Under the pieces are notes generated by a model. That model was not told the origin of the DNA. It saw only the letters and a list, made by a program, of their open reading frames with translations, and made no database searches. Made by a program: the position numbers and the translations under genes. From an uncultured Bacilli bacterium (GTDB taxonomy: Bacteria > Bacillota_I > Bacilli_A > RF39 > UBA660): a DNA stretch of 33,921 bases. Shown here one piece after another: positions 7,549-16,579 of this stretch; positions within the stretch are counted from its first letter, which is position 1; every line of letters starts with the position of its first letter. The DNA lies in the NCBI GenBank assembly GCA_944363665.1, contig CALVUS010000003.1, forward strand, positions 1 to 33,921, in the 5' to 3' direction.

Positions 7549-8653
7549 CTTGCTTTTCATACAATCGATATTTTACATTTGTAGCTAAAGTACTATATAT
7601 TATAGAACATATTGGAACACTTAAAAGCATGCCCAAAACTCCATTAATACTAGCTCCAACAGTAACTGCTACTAAAACCCAAATACCAGGTAGACCTACA
7701 GATTTACCTACTACTTTTGGATAAATTAAATTGCCTTCTAATTGTTGTAAAACTAAAATAAAGATGATGAATATCAGTGCTTCTAATGGGTTTATCATAA
7801 ATATCAAAAATGCTCCAATGATTGTACCAATAAATGCTCCAAACACAGGAATTAAAGCAGTAAAACCAACTAAAACAGATATCGTAGATGCATAAGGTAG
7901 ACCTAATATAGCCATACCAATAAAACATAAGACTCCAATAATTATTGCTTCAATACATTGGCCTCCAACAAAATTAGAAAATATTTTGTTAGATAAAGAT
8001 GCTATATCTTGTATTTTTTTGTTAAATTTTTCTGGTAAATAAGCAGTCATTAATTTATGTATTTGACTAGAAAGTTTTTCTTTTTGAGCTAAAAAGTATA
8101 TAGCAAATACTACACCAATCGTAACATTTATAAAACCAGTTACTACATTTGTGGCGATACCTAATGTAGTTTCTAACACTTGATTGCTATTTTCTTTAAT
8201 ATAAGCACTGGCACTATCACCTAAAGCCTTTAGAGCTTCTTCAATCTCAGTTATAATATTAGCATCGATTCCTAATGTACCTAAAAAATCTTGAATATGT
8301 TCGTTATATGTAGGTATACTATCTGCAAAAATGGCAATCGTATTTTGTAAATTAGGAATAATCAAAAATAATAGAAAAGCTAAAAAGCCAATTACAATTG
8401 CCAAAGCTAAAACTAAACTTACTGTTCTTTTTGTAAGCAGTGTAGTATGCCAATTTTTAAACCATTTTTTCTCTATTACATTTACTAATACATTTAAAAC
8501 AAAAGCAATACCTAATCCTACAATAAATGGCATAAATAAATTTATTATATAGACAATTATGCTAAAAATTTCTTTAATATAAATGAAAGCAAATAAAATT
8601 ATAATTGTAAATACAATTAATTTTTTTATATCTTTAATATTAAGTGATTTCAT
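7529..8653 (-). CDS. AI-2E family transporter (integral membrane protein)
   Basis: Polytopic membrane protein of the PF01594 family (formerly UPF0118), 374 aa, close to the usual 350-390. Members have been linked to autoinducer-2 export, Na+/H+ exchange or peptidoglycan-related export, so the substrate cannot be assigned. Hydrophobic helices are visible at about 10-55 (two), 70-105, 160-190 and 225-350 (several). The family's conserved C-terminal region appears as the G-rich helix hairpins plus the signature VVGKSVGLPGIWVL. A soluble loop lies around 105-160. The ATG at 8653 follows GGAGATGA, and a TATAAT on the minus strand (complement of 8674-8679) may be its own -10. A terminator overlaps its stop codon. 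It lies 51 nt downstream of tex and may be partly co-transcribed. Confidence 0.9.
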   Translation of the reverse strand: MKSLNIKDIKKLIVFTIIILFAFIYIKEIFSIIVYIINLFMPFIVGLGIAFVLNVLVNVIEKKWFKNWHTTLLTKRTVSLVLALAIVIGFLAFLLFLIIPNLQNTIAIFADSIPTYNEHIQDFLGTLGIDANIITEIEEALKALGDSASAYIKENSNQVLETTLGIATNVVTGFINVTIGVVFAIYFLAQKEKLSSQIHKLMTAYLPEKFNKKIQDIASLSNKIFSNFVGGQCIEAIIIGVLCFIGMAILGLPYASTISVLVGFTALIPVFGAFIGTIIGAFLIFMINPLEALIFIIFILVLQQLEGNLIYPKVVGKSVGLPGIWVLVAVTVGASINGVLGMLLSVPICSIIYSTLATNVKYRLYEKQEKTQDN

Positions 8654-8704
8654 AATAAATCATCTCCATTTACATTATAACTTATTTCGATCAATTTAGA
8701 AATA

Positions 8705-10846
8705 CTATTCAGCCATTAATGATAAATTGACACGTCCCTTTTCCTTGTCGATTCCACAAATGTAAACTTTAATTATATCTCCAACTTTTAAAATTTCACT
8801 GGGATGTTTTATAAAATCTTTGCTCATTTTAGATATATGAACTAAAGCATCATCATGTAAACCAATGTCAACAAAAGCTCCAAAAGCAGTTACATTTCTG
8901 ACTGTTCCTTCTAAAGACATACCTAATTCTAAATCGTCAATTGTTAAAATATCACTTCTTAAAGTCATTTGCTTGATTTCATCCCGTGGATCAATTACCC
9001 CATCAACTAAGTTGTTTTTAATTAAATCCCATTTTTCTTCAGAGATATTATATTTATTCATAACTTCGTTGGAATTTAAAGCAGCAATCTTTTCCCTCAT
9101 ATAATCAGTTCCCACTTTGGAAACATCGATATTATTTTCTTGCAAAATTTTATTAACTAATTCGTAATCTTCTGGATGAATATTAGTTTTATCTAGTGAA
9201 TTATCACCATTAAATATCCTTAAAAATCCGGCAGATTGTTCAAAAGCTTTATCATTATCTTCCACTTTTCTTAATTCTTCGCGAGATTTAATAATTCCTT
9301 TTTTCTTTCGATAATCCAAAATTTTTTTGATAATACTTTTGCTAAGGCCAGATACATAATTTAGTATACTTTCACTAGCATTATTTAAATTGACACCAAC
9401 TTGATTAACTACTTTACTTACAACAAATCCGAGTTCCTCATCAAGTTCTTTTTGTTTTAAATCATGTTGATAAAGTCCTACACCAATACTTTTAGGATCA
9501 ATTTTCACCAGTTCTGATAAAGCATCTTGTAGTCTTCTACCAATACTTACGGCACTTCTTTGTTCAACTGAATAATCTGGGAATTCTTTTTTAGCCAAAG
9601 GTGATGCCGAATAAACACTAGCACCCGCTTCACTAACTATTACATATTTGACATTCAAATTATATTTTTTAATCAAGTTAGCAACAAATGCTTCACTTTC
9701 TCTTGACGCCGTTCCATTACCGATCGCAATAATCTTAACTCCATGTTTTTGCATTAAAGCAAGCATAATTTTTTCGGCCATATCAACTTCTTTTTTAGGT
9801 TCGTGTGGATATATTACTCCAATTTCTAATACTTCTCCAGTTGGTGATAATACGGCAAGTTTACATCCAGTTCTAAATGCTGGATCAAAGCCCATTACCA
9901 CACTTCCTTTAATCGGTGGAGTCAAAAGTAAATTTTCTAAATTGTTACCAAATTCATTGATGCCAAATTCACTTGCTTTATCATACAGTTCTGCTTTAAT
10001 ATCTCTTTCTAAGCTAGGCTCTAAAAGCCTCTTCCATGCATCTTCAATATAACTTTCCATATCAGGTACTAATGGACTTTTCTTATTACCAATTACTTCA
10101 TTATGTAAATATTCAAGTATCTTTTTACTATCGACACTTAAACTATATGTTACCACTTTTTCTTTTTCAGCTCTAGCAATAGCTAGTGTTTGATGTGGTT
10201 TCATATTAGTTATCTTTTGTTCAAAATCATAATATATTTCATAAACCTTGTTAGGATCTTCGGCATTTTTCTTAAGCTTTCCCTTTACTACCCCATTATA
10301 CCAATAATAATTTCTAAGATACTTTCGATATTTAGGTTTATCACTAATCCAATCTGCAATAATATATCCAGCATGCATCATTGCATCATCAATTGTTTTA
10401 ACTTGATCATTTAAATAGTCTTTAGCAACTTCATCACGTGTTTTATTAGGAAGTGACATAATAATTTTCGCTAAAGGTTCAAGACCCATTTTGATTGCTT
10501 CTGTACCTTTAGTTTTTCTTTTTTCCTTAAATGGTGTATAAATATCTTCAACTTCACTTAACTTTGTTGCTTCATCTATTGCTTTAATTAGTTCTGATGA
10601 AAGCATTCCTTTTTCATCAATCAATCTCTTTACATCATCTTTACGGTTTTGTAAATTGACTGCATAATTATATTCAGTTTCAATAAGCCTCAATTCTTCC
10701 TCATTTAAATTACCAGTTACTTCTTTTCTATATCTTGCAATAAAAGGTATTGTTGCTCCTTCACTTAACAAATTAATTACATTTTTTATTTGATATTCTT
10801 TTAAATTTATTTTTTTACTAACTTTACTAATTATTTCTTCATTCAT
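8705..10846 (-). CDS. tex: Tex family RNA-binding transcription accessory protein
   Basis: Nucleic-acid-binding protein related to the core of eukaryotic Spt6, implicated in transcription elongation and translation-linked processes. The 713 aa shows the whole Tex layout: helical N-terminal domain (NVINLLSEGATIPFIARYRKE), a YqgF/RNase H-like domain (about 320-450, beginning at VMGFDPAFRTGCKLAV), tandem helix-hairpin-helix region (about 480-560, with VGVNLNNASESILNYVSGLS), and a C-terminal S1 domain (about 640-710, with VRNVTAFGAFVDIGLHDDALVH). The ATG at 10846 follows GTGAGGT. A promoter on the same strand lies at 10866-10894. Nothing is missing. Confidence 0.95.
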   Translation of the reverse strand: MNEEIISKVSKKINLKEYQIKNVINLLSEGATIPFIARYRKEVTGNLNEEELRLIETEYNYAVNLQNRKDDVKRLIDEKGMLSSELIKAIDEATKLSEVEDIYTPFKEKRKTKGTEAIKMGLEPLAKIIMSLPNKTRDEVAKDYLNDQVKTIDDAMMHAGYIIADWISDKPKYRKYLRNYYWYNGVVKGKLKKNAEDPNKVYEIYYDFEQKITNMKPHQTLAIARAEKEKVVTYSLSVDSKKILEYLHNEVIGNKKSPLVPDMESYIEDAWKRLLEPSLERDIKAELYDKASEFGINEFGNNLENLLLTPPIKGSVVMGFDPAFRTGCKLAVLSPTGEVLEIGVIYPHEPKKEVDMAEKIMLALMQKHGVKIIAIGNGTASRESEAFVANLIKKYNLNVKYVIVSEAGASVYSASPLAKKEFPDYSVEQRSAVSIGRRLQDALSELVKIDPKSIGVGLYQHDLKQKELDEELGFVVSKVVNQVGVNLNNASESILNYVSGLSKSIIKKILDYRKKKGIIKSREELRKVEDNDKAFEQSAGFLRIFNGDNSLDKTNIHPEDYELVNKILQENNIDVSKVGTDYMREKIAALNSNEVMNKYNISEEKWDLIKNNLVDGVIDPRDEIKQMTLRSDILTIDDLELGMSLEGTVRNVTAFGAFVDIGLHDDALVHISKMSKDFIKHPSEILKVGDIIKVYICGIDKEKGRVNLSLMAE

Positions 10847-10865
10847 TTTATTTTACCTCACTACA

Positions 10866-10894
10866 ATTATAAGAGATTTTCCCTCTTAAAACAA
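10866..10894 (-). promoter_or_regulatory. Promoter of tex
   Basis: On the minus strand TTGTTT (complement of 10889-10894), 17 nt, then TATAAT (complement of 10866-10871). The spacer contains the inverted repeat AAGAG/CTCTT, which could be an operator or a short attenuator stem. Confidence 0.65.
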
Positions 10895-10910
10895 TGTTTA
10901 ATACTCAAAT

Positions 10911-11459
10911 TTATTTATTATGAATTGCCATAAAACAATCATTATTGTGACTATTGATAACCCCGATAGCTTGTAAATAAGAAAATATTATCGTTGTCCC
11001 TACAAATTTCATTCCCATTTTCTTTAAAGTTTTTGAAATATTATCAGATAATTCATTATGAGTAATATTGATATCTAAATTTATTACTTTATTATTAGTA
11101 AAACTCCATATAAAGTTTGAAAATGTTTCATATTCTTTTTGAATACCTAAAAATATCTTTGTATTATTAATAGTTGCTTCAATCTTCTTTCTATTACGAA
11201 TTATTCCTTTGTCTTGCATAAGTTCATTTATTTTATCTTCGTTATAGTTTACTATTTTATTCCAGTCAAAGTTGTCAAAAGCTTTCCTAAAATTTTTTCT
11301 CTTATTTAGTATAGTTTCCCAAGAAAGACCTGCTTGAAACATTTCAAGTATTAATAACTCATATAATTCATGATCATCATACTTAGGAATCCCCCATTCA
11401 AAATCATGATAATCAATATACAAAGGATTATTCATATTTACCCAAAAGCATCTTTTCAT
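10911..11459 (-). CDS. tag: DNA-3-methyladenine glycosylase I
   Basis: Base-excision repair enzyme that removes 3-methyladenine from alkylated DNA. The 182 aa is typical. The zinc-binding residues of the Tag family are all in place: C4 (KRCFWV), H18 (YHDFEWG), and H171/C175 near the C-terminus (SHNNDC). The catalytic-pocket segment LILEMFQAGLSWETIL follows the family pattern, as does the helix NRKKIEATINN. The ATG overlaps the stop of the preceding small gene as ATGA, with a GGAGATGA site, so they are translationally coupled. Confidence 0.95.
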   Translation of the reverse strand: MKRCFWVNMNNPLYIDYHDFEWGIPKYDDHELYELLILEMFQAGLSWETILNKRKNFRKAFDNFDWNKIVNYNEDKINELMQDKGIIRNRKKIEATINNTKIFLGIQKEYETFSNFIWSFTNNKVINLDINITHNELSDNISKTLKKMGMKFVGTTIIFSYLQAIGVINSHNNDCFMAIHNK

Positions 11460-11680
11460 TTGTTCATCTCCATATAATATTTTCGTTCAGCTAAATTGTT
11501 AGCTACATAATCTATTTCATCATATTCTTCATCAGTTAAATCGTCATCTACTCTATCAACTAAAAGTAGTACTTCATCAATTGAATTACATTTAGTAACA
11601 TCAATATTGTATTTTAAAAGTATATTTGCCTCATTTTCATTAATTAAAATATTTTTACCAAACTTTCTTAATTCATCCAT
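11456..11680 (-). CDS. Small hypothetical acidic protein coupled to tag
   Basis: A 74-aa protein I do not recognise. The start at 11680 was chosen because GTGAT lies directly before it, in the same spacing as the GGTGAT sites of neighbouring genes; an upstream GTG would be inside that site. The sequence is predicted mostly helical. An acidic patch sits in the middle (DRVDDDLTDEEYDEID) and a Lys/Met-rich end follows. It contains one cysteine and no membrane segment. It overlaps tag by 4 nt, so it is produced with the glycosylase, but that does not define its role. Confidence 0.7.
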   Translation of the reverse strand: MDELRKFGKNILINENEANILLKYNIDVTKCNSIDEVLLLVDRVDDDLTDEEYDEIDYVANNLAERKYYMEMNK

Positions 11681-11785
11681 AATAATCACAAAATTATTTT
11701 AGCAAAAAAGTATATTATTGACTACATTAAAAAGAACAAAATGGCAATTATTTATATGTTTTCCACTTGAATGATCACTGTTTAC

Positions 11786-11810
11786 AAAAAAAACCGATTC
11801 CTGAGAATCG
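11786..11810 (-). terminator. Terminator of tRNA-His
   Basis: On the minus strand CGATTC, loop TCAG and GAATCG (complements of 11805-11810 and 11795-11800) form a perfect stem followed by G and eight T. Confidence 0.9.
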
Positions 11811-11826
11811 ATTTAATTTACCATAA

Positions 11827-11903
11827 TGGGGCGAAATAAGGGAATCGAACCCTTGCATAATAGAGCCACAATCTACCGTGTTAACCACTTCACCAATTCC
11901 GCC
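11827..11903 (-). tRNA. tRNA-His (anticodon GTG)
   Basis: A 77-nt cloverleaf including the histidine-specific extra 5' G (G-1) opposite C73 and an encoded CCA. The anticodon loop is TTGTGGC within a 5-bp stem (GTAGA/TCTAT), and the T arm is AAGGG/CCCTT with TTCGAAT. The acceptor stem has one G-T pair. The promoter is TTGATT (complement of 11939-11944), 17 nt, TATTCT (complement of 11916-11921). The remainder of the 11681-11991 gap holds only its terminator and leader; I see nothing in 11681-11785. Confidence 0.97.
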
Positions 11904-11991
11904 ATAACTGTTAATAGAATATCAAAAAAAATACTAAAAATCAATACTTAATACTTTAATTTATGATATATTAATAATGGATGGTGATGTT

Positions 11992-12513
11992 ATGAATGAA
12001 GTTACAAAAGTTTTATGTGAAAGAAGAAGTATTAGAAAATTTAAAAACAAACAAATTCCCAAAGAAACTTTAGCAGAAATTTTAAAATGTGGCACATATG
12101 CTCCCAGTGGCAAAAGCAAGCAAAGTGCTATAATAGTGGTTATTCAAAATCGTGATACAATTGAAAAAATAGCTAAAATAAATGGCAGTTTTGTAAACAA
12201 ACCAGGTTTAAATCCCTTTTATGAAGCTCCAACACTTTTAGTAGTATTTGCTGATAAAAACATAGCAACGTATGTTCAAGATGGTTCTGCAGTTATTATG
12301 AATATGCTAAATGCCGCATATAGTTTAGGAGTTGATTCTTGTTGGATTCATCGAGCCAAAGAAACGTTTACTACTGAAGAAGGAAAAAAATTAATGCAAA
12401 AATGGGGATTAAATGATGATTATGAAGGTATTGGCAATATAGTCTTAGGTTATCGTGATTGTCCTTTGCCTCAGGCAGCTCCTCGTAAAGAAAACTATAT
12501 AATTTATGATTAA
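11992..12513 (+). CDS. Nitroreductase family protein
   Basis: FMN-dependent oxidoreductase of the nitroreductase superfamily, 173 aa, using NAD(P)H to reduce an unknown substrate. The N-terminal CERRSIRKFKNKQIP is the family signature for FMN phosphate binding. GTYAPSGKSKQSA provides further flavin contacts, and the C-terminal half contains GIGNIVLGYRDCPLP, the conserved VLGYP-like strand. The ATG at 11992 was chosen because GGTGATG (11983-11989) precedes it, while the ATG at 11977 has no site. It has its own terminator (12512-12537) and appears monocistronic, divergent from tRNA-His. Confidence 0.92.
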   Translation: MNEVTKVLCERRSIRKFKNKQIPKETLAEILKCGTYAPSGKSKQSAIIVVIQNRDTIEKIAKINGSFVNKPGLNPFYEAPTLLVVFADKNIATYVQDGSAVIMNMLNAAYSLGVDSCWIHRAKETFTTEEGKKLMQKWGLNDDYEGIGNIVLGYRDCPLPQAAPRKENYIIYD

Positions 12514-12537
12514 AAGAACAAATTAAGTTCTTTTTTT
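12512..12537 (+). terminator. Terminator of the nitroreductase gene
   Basis: AAAGAAC (12513-12519) and GTTCTTT (12527-12533) flank a 7-nt loop and run into seven T (12531-12537). Confidence 0.8.
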
Positions 12538-12576
12538 ATACTTTTTTATGATATAATTTTTAATATGAGGTAAAAA

Positions 12577-13428
12577 ATGAAAAAAGAACGTTTTGGTCTT
12601 GTAGTAAGTATAATAATTAATATAATAATAGCAATTATTAAAATAAGTGGAGGTTTACTTTTTAATAGTTATATATTAATCACTAATGGTTATTACACAT
12701 TATGTAATTTAACAGAAGACATTTTAGCTTTGGTTGGTAGCCTATTTAAGCATCGACGAGCAAATAGAAGACAGCCTTTTGGATTTGGTAGTACTGAATG
12801 TAAAATTCAGATAGGTTTGGGAATATTATTTATCGGAATAGCTATTTTTATATTATTAAAAGCTTTCACACTTAACTATTATCAAACAAACCCTACTGTA
12901 ATTTTTATAATTTTGACAGTTTTCTTATTTCAAGTTTTAAATACCAATTACAAATTTCAAGTTGGCAAAAGTTGCCGAAGTCAAATGTTGATAGAATCAA
13001 GTCATAGTAATTATTTTGAATCAATTATTCTATTATTTACATCAATATTGATAATTTTAAATATATGGATTTCATTTTTTGACTTTCTAGGCTGTATAAT
13101 AATGGCCACAATAATTTTTTACAAAGGAATGAAAATCATTTATGAAAATGTTATTTTTATAAAAGGGGAAAATGCTAACAATCAAAGATTAGTTAATAAA
13201 ATAAAAAAAATAATTGATGATTATAGTACCATTACCTATTCTGAAACTTTTCTTATAAATATTAATAAACAATATTATATTAACATCGAAATTGGAGTTA
13301 ATGATAATCTTTCTATGAGTGAGTTAATAAAAATAGAAAATAGTATAAAAGAAAAAATCTATCTGGCAAACTTAAATATAAAAACAATTAATTTTAATAT
13401 ATTATCAAATAATAAAGGAGATGCATAA
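12577..13428 (+). CDS. Cation-diffusion-facilitator-like membrane protein, metal site degenerate
   Basis: Polytopic membrane protein of 283 aa with the CDF layout: about six helices in residues 7-190 and a soluble C-terminal domain (about 200-275) resembling the CDF dimerisation domain (NQRLVNKIKKIIDDY). The PFGxG element between helices 2 and 3 is recognisable as RQPFGFG. The metal-binding residues are not kept: the helix-2 SDxxHSxxD region reads TNGYYTLCN, the conserved His after PFG is Phe, and in helix 5 the His is retained (SSHSNYF) while the Asp four positions later is Phe. It is therefore unlikely to carry Zn or Mn by the usual mechanism. The ATG at 12577 follows GAGGT, with an extended -10 (TGA-TATAAT, 12549-12557). 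It is probably co-transcribed with the ABC gene 2 nt downstream. Confidence 0.75.
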   Translation: MKKERFGLVVSIIINIIIAIIKISGGLLFNSYILITNGYYTLCNLTEDILALVGSLFKHRRANRRQPFGFGSTECKIQIGLGILFIGIAIFILLKAFTLNYYQTNPTVIFIILTVFLFQVLNTNYKFQVGKSCRSQMLIESSHSNYFESIILLFTSILIILNIWISFFDFLGCIIMATIIFYKGMKIIYENVIFIKGENANNQRLVNKIKKIIDDYSTITYSETFLININKQYYINIEIGVNDNLSMSELIKIENSIKEKIYLANLNIKTINFNILSNNKGDA

Positions 13429-13430
13429 AT

Positions 13431-15986
13431 TTGTTAAAATTAAATAATATAAAGAAAAATTATGAGACCGGGAATGAAACAGTTAAAGCTTTAAAAGGAA
13501 TAAATATCGAATTTCGCAAAAATGAGTTTGTATCTATTTTAGGACCATCTGGTTGTGGTAAAACTACCCTACTTAATATTATTGGTGGACTTGATCACTA
13601 CACTTCTGGAGACTTAATTATTGATGGAATTAGTACTAAAAAATATAAAGATCGGGATTGGGATACTTATCGTAATCACCGCATTGGTTTTGTTTTTCAA
13701 AACTACAATTTGATTACACATCAAACCGTTTTATCTAACGTAGAACTGGCTTTAACCCTGTCTGGTGTTGATAAGCAAACTAGAAGAAAAAAAGCCATTG
13801 AAGTTTTAGAAAAAGTTGGTCTAAAAGATCAAATGTACAAAAAGCCAAATCAAATGTCTGGGGGCCAAATGCAAAGAGTGGCCATTGCTAGAGCATTAGT
13901 AAATGATCCCGACATTTTACTGGCAGACGAACCAACTGGAGCACTCGATACTAAAACTAGTGTTCAAATTATGGAAATACTAAAAGAAATTTCTAAAGAT
14001 CGTTTAATAATTATGGTTACACACAACCCAGATTTAGCCCAAAAATATTCAACTAGAATTATCAATTTACTAGATGGCGAAATAACTAGTGATTCTAAAC
14101 CATATAATTCAAAAAAAGAAGAAAAGGAAAGAAAAAAGGAAGAAAACAAAAAATCAAAGAAAACATCGATGTCTTTTTTAACGGCAATGAACCTAAGTTT
14201 AAATAATTTAATGACCAAAAAAGGAAGAACAATTCTGACAGCATTTGCTGGGTCTATAGGTATTATAGGTATTGCCTTAATTCTTTCTTTATCTAATGGT
14301 GTTCAACAGTATATTACTAATGTTGAAGAAGAAACTTTAACTAGTTATCCTTTAACAATTCAAGAAGAATCAGTTCAAATATCGGATTTTTTAGAATCAA
14401 TGCAGCCAGATCCTGATAAAGAAATCCATGATGATGGAAAAATATATTCTAATGATGTTATGAGTGGAATGATGAGCACTATGGCTGCTAAAGTTAAAAG
14501 CAATAATTTAAAAGCATTTAAAGAATACATTGAAAGTGATAAAACCAATATCAAAGACTACACTACCGCTATTAGTTATTCTTACAACTTAAATTTACAA
14601 ATCTATAAAAATGATACTGAAAACATTACCCAAGTAAATCCTAATACAGTTTTAGATGAACTTGGTATGTCGATGAACGAAATGCAATCTTCATTTGTTT
14701 CTACCAATGTTTTTACTGAAATGTTTGATTCTGAGGAAATGAATGAACAGATGTATGATTTAGTGGCAGGTTCTTGGCCAGAAAATTATAATGAAGTTGT
14801 TCTAGTAGTAGATGAAAATAATGAAATTAGTGATTTTACTTTATATGCTCTGGGGCTAAAAGACTCAAACAAATTATCTGAGATGTATCAAAATATCGTA
14901 AATGGCACTCCATTTGAAGTAGAACAAACTTCATATGAAATCGACGATTTACTAAACCTTCGTTTCAAATTTATTTTAAACTCTGATTATTACGTTAAAG
15001 AAAATGGCATATGGGTTGATAAAAGAAGTGATGAAGAATACATGGAAGAACTTCTTGAAAATTCTGAAGAACTAGTAATAACAGGTATAATCAAACCAAA
15101 TGAAGAATCAGTTGTAGCATCTACTGCTGGGGGAATACTTTACTTAAAAGATTTAAAAGAATATGTAATAAATAGAATAAATGAATCCGATATTGCTATA
15201 GAACAAACTGAAAACCCAAATATTAATGTTTTCACAGGAAGAGAATTTAGCAATGAAGAATTTAGTATTGATTCATTAACACCAGAGCAACTTGCCTACT
15301 TACAAAGTTTAAGCCCTACAGAAATGGCTGCAGTAATTGAAAATTATGAGCAACAAGCCGGAGCAACTTATGATGATGTCTTAAATCAAATCGGTGTAAT
15401 CGATTTAGATAAACCATCATCTATTAATATTTATCCAAAGGACTTCGATTCTAAAGAAGAAATTGTAAATATTATCAACAATTATAATGAACAAGAGCAA
15501 GAAGCAGGTCGTGATGAAAATGTTATAAACTTTAGTGACCTTGTTGGAGTTATGATGAGTGGTATTTCTACCATTATCGATGTTATAAGTTATGTTTTAA
15601 TGGCTTTTGTCAGTATTTCTCTTATTGTTTCCTCAATAATGATTGGTATTATTACTTATATTTCTGTATTGGAAAGAACAAAAGAAATTGGTATACTTCG
15701 AGCAATCGGAGCTTCAAAAAAAGATATTTCCCGTGTATTTAATGCTGAAACATTTATTGAAGGACTGATAGCTGGAGTTATGGGAATTCTTATTACCCTG
15801 ATATTAACTATTCCAATCAATATAATAATTAAAAATCTAGCAGGCATTTCTAATGTTGCAATATTGCCAATTGGTGGAGCAATAATTCTAATAATAATAA
15901 GTATCATACTTACAACAATCGCTGGGCTTATTCCATCTCGTATGGCCAGCAAAAAAGATCCTGTTGAAGCTTTAAGAGTTGATTAG
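13431..15986 (+). CDS. MacB/FtsX-type ABC transporter, ATPase fused to permease
   Basis: A single 851-aa polypeptide with an N-terminal ABC ATPase and a C-terminal FtsX-like permease. ATPase (about 1-230): Walker A GPSGCGKTTLL, signature MSGGQMQRVAIARAL, Walker B ILLADEPTGALD and the His switch MVTHN. A Lys/Glu-rich linker (about 225-245) follows. One membrane helix lies at about 278-300, then a large extracellular domain to about 700, and three helices at the end with the FtsX signature ERTKEIGILRAIGAS. Such fusions export or sense peptides, or act as mechanotransmission modules, at the Gram-positive envelope. The cargo is unknown. Translation starts at TTG 13431 with AAGGAG 10 nt upstream. 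Confidence 0.9.
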   Translation: MLKLNNIKKNYETGNETVKALKGINIEFRKNEFVSILGPSGCGKTTLLNIIGGLDHYTSGDLIIDGISTKKYKDRDWDTYRNHRIGFVFQNYNLITHQTVLSNVELALTLSGVDKQTRRKKAIEVLEKVGLKDQMYKKPNQMSGGQMQRVAIARALVNDPDILLADEPTGALDTKTSVQIMEILKEISKDRLIIMVTHNPDLAQKYSTRIINLLDGEITSDSKPYNSKKEEKERKKEENKKSKKTSMSFLTAMNLSLNNLMTKKGRTILTAFAGSIGIIGIALILSLSNGVQQYITNVEEETLTSYPLTIQEESVQISDFLESMQPDPDKEIHDDGKIYSNDVMSGMMSTMAAKVKSNNLKAFKEYIESDKTNIKDYTTAISYSYNLNLQIYKNDTENITQVNPNTVLDELGMSMNEMQSSFVSTNVFTEMFDSEEMNEQMYDLVAGSWPENYNEVVLVVDENNEISDFTLYALGLKDSNKLSEMYQNIVNGTPFEVEQTSYEIDDLLNLRFKFILNSDYYVKENGIWVDKRSDEEYMEELLENSEELVITGIIKPNEESVVASTAGGILYLKDLKEYVINRINESDIAIEQTENPNINVFTGREFSNEEFSIDSLTPEQLAYLQSLSPTEMAAVIENYEQQAGATYDDVLNQIGVIDLDKPSSINIYPKDFDSKEEIVNIINNYNEQEQEAGRDENVINFSDLVGVMMSGISTIIDVISYVLMAFVSISLIVSSIMIGIITYISVLERTKEIGILRAIGASKKDISRVFNAETFIEGLIAGVMGILITLILTIPINIIIKNLAGISNVAILPIGGAIILIIISIILTTIAGLIPSRMASKKDPVEALRVD

Positions 15987-16029
15987 TACCATAAATATAA
16001 TTTTCTTTTAAAATGAAATTTTTGTGAAC

Positions 16030-16056
16030 TTAGCACTTAATGTTGACAAGTGCTAA
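16030..16056. promoter_or_regulatory. CIRCE operator (HrcA binding site)
   Basis: TTAGCACTT, 9 nt, AAGTGCTAA: the CIRCE inverted repeat with only the innermost base pair changed from the TTAGCACTC/GAGTGCTAA consensus. It overlaps the -35 box of the Hsp20 promoter, so HrcA binding should block transcription until heat or protein stress. Confidence 0.93.
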
Positions 16057-16071
16057 ATGTAGTGATATATT
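16043..16071 (+). promoter_or_regulatory. Promoter of the Hsp20 gene
   Basis: TTGACA (16043-16048), 17 nt, TATATT (16066-16071). The -35 lies inside the CIRCE repeat. The 5' leader is about 85 nt. Confidence 0.8.
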
Positions 16072-16164
16072 AATATTGTCAATAGGAAATATTGATAAAA
16101 AACATTTTCAAGTATAAACATGAATATTTGGAAAATAATAATTAAGAAAGGAAGATGATTATTT

Positions 16165-16539
16165 ATGTTACCAAGCAGAATGTTTTTTGATGATATGTTA
16201 AGTGATTTAACAATTGAAAATAAGATGAAATGTGATATTTATGAAAAGGATAATAAAGTTTTCATAGAAATGGACGTTCCAGGTTATGAAAAATCAGATA
16301 TTAAAGTAGAATGCAATAAAGGTAATATTGTAATTCGAGCTGAAAAAGAACAAAAAGAAGAAGAAAACAAAAAATATCTTCACCGCGAAAGAAAAATGTA
16401 TGGTAAAATTGAAAGAAGTTTTCATTTGGAAGATATTGATGAAGATTCAATTACTGCCTCATTTAAAGACGGTATTCTAACTATTACTGTTGACAAAATC
16501 GATGAAGATAAAAATAAAAAATTTATCGAAGTTAAATAA
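16165..16539 (+). CDS. hsp20: Small heat shock protein, Hsp20/alpha-crystallin family
   Basis: ATP-independent holdase chaperone that binds unfolding proteins as oligomers in the cytoplasm. The 124 aa consists of a short N-terminal arm and an alpha-crystallin domain (about 25-120). The domain shows the typical DNKVFIEMDVPGYEKSDIKV opening, the ERSFHL strand, and the conserved A-x-x-x-x-G-x-L motif at ASFKDGILTITV. The C-terminal tail is short (KKFIEVK). The start at 16165 follows AAAGGAAG. The gene is monocistronic, under a CIRCE-controlled promoter, and ends in a terminator shared with the convergent repair operon. Confidence 0.95.
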   Translation: MLPSRMFFDDMLSDLTIENKMKCDIYEKDNKVFIEMDVPGYEKSDIKVECNKGNIVIRAEKEQKEEENKKYLHRERKMYGKIERSFHLEDIDEDSITASFKDGILTITVDKIDEDKNKKFIEVK

Positions 16540-16548
16540 TTTAATTTT

Positions 16549-16579
16549 AAAAGCCAGTGCAAAAAATGCATTGGCTTTT
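16549..16579. terminator. Bidirectional terminator between Hsp20 and the NHEJ operon
   Basis: AAAAGCCAGTGC (16549-16560) pairs with GCATTGGCTTTT (16568-16579) with one wobble around AAAAAAT, with T-runs on both sides. Confidence 0.85.

Noticed and set aside
9648-10052. Plus-strand reading frame of 134 codons inside tex
   Set aside because: Antisense to the YqgF region of tex, which is strongly conserved; no promoter or binding site. Similar shadows at 8865-9104, 10190-10414, 15656-15952, 24497-24901 and 29265-29549 were left out for the same reason.
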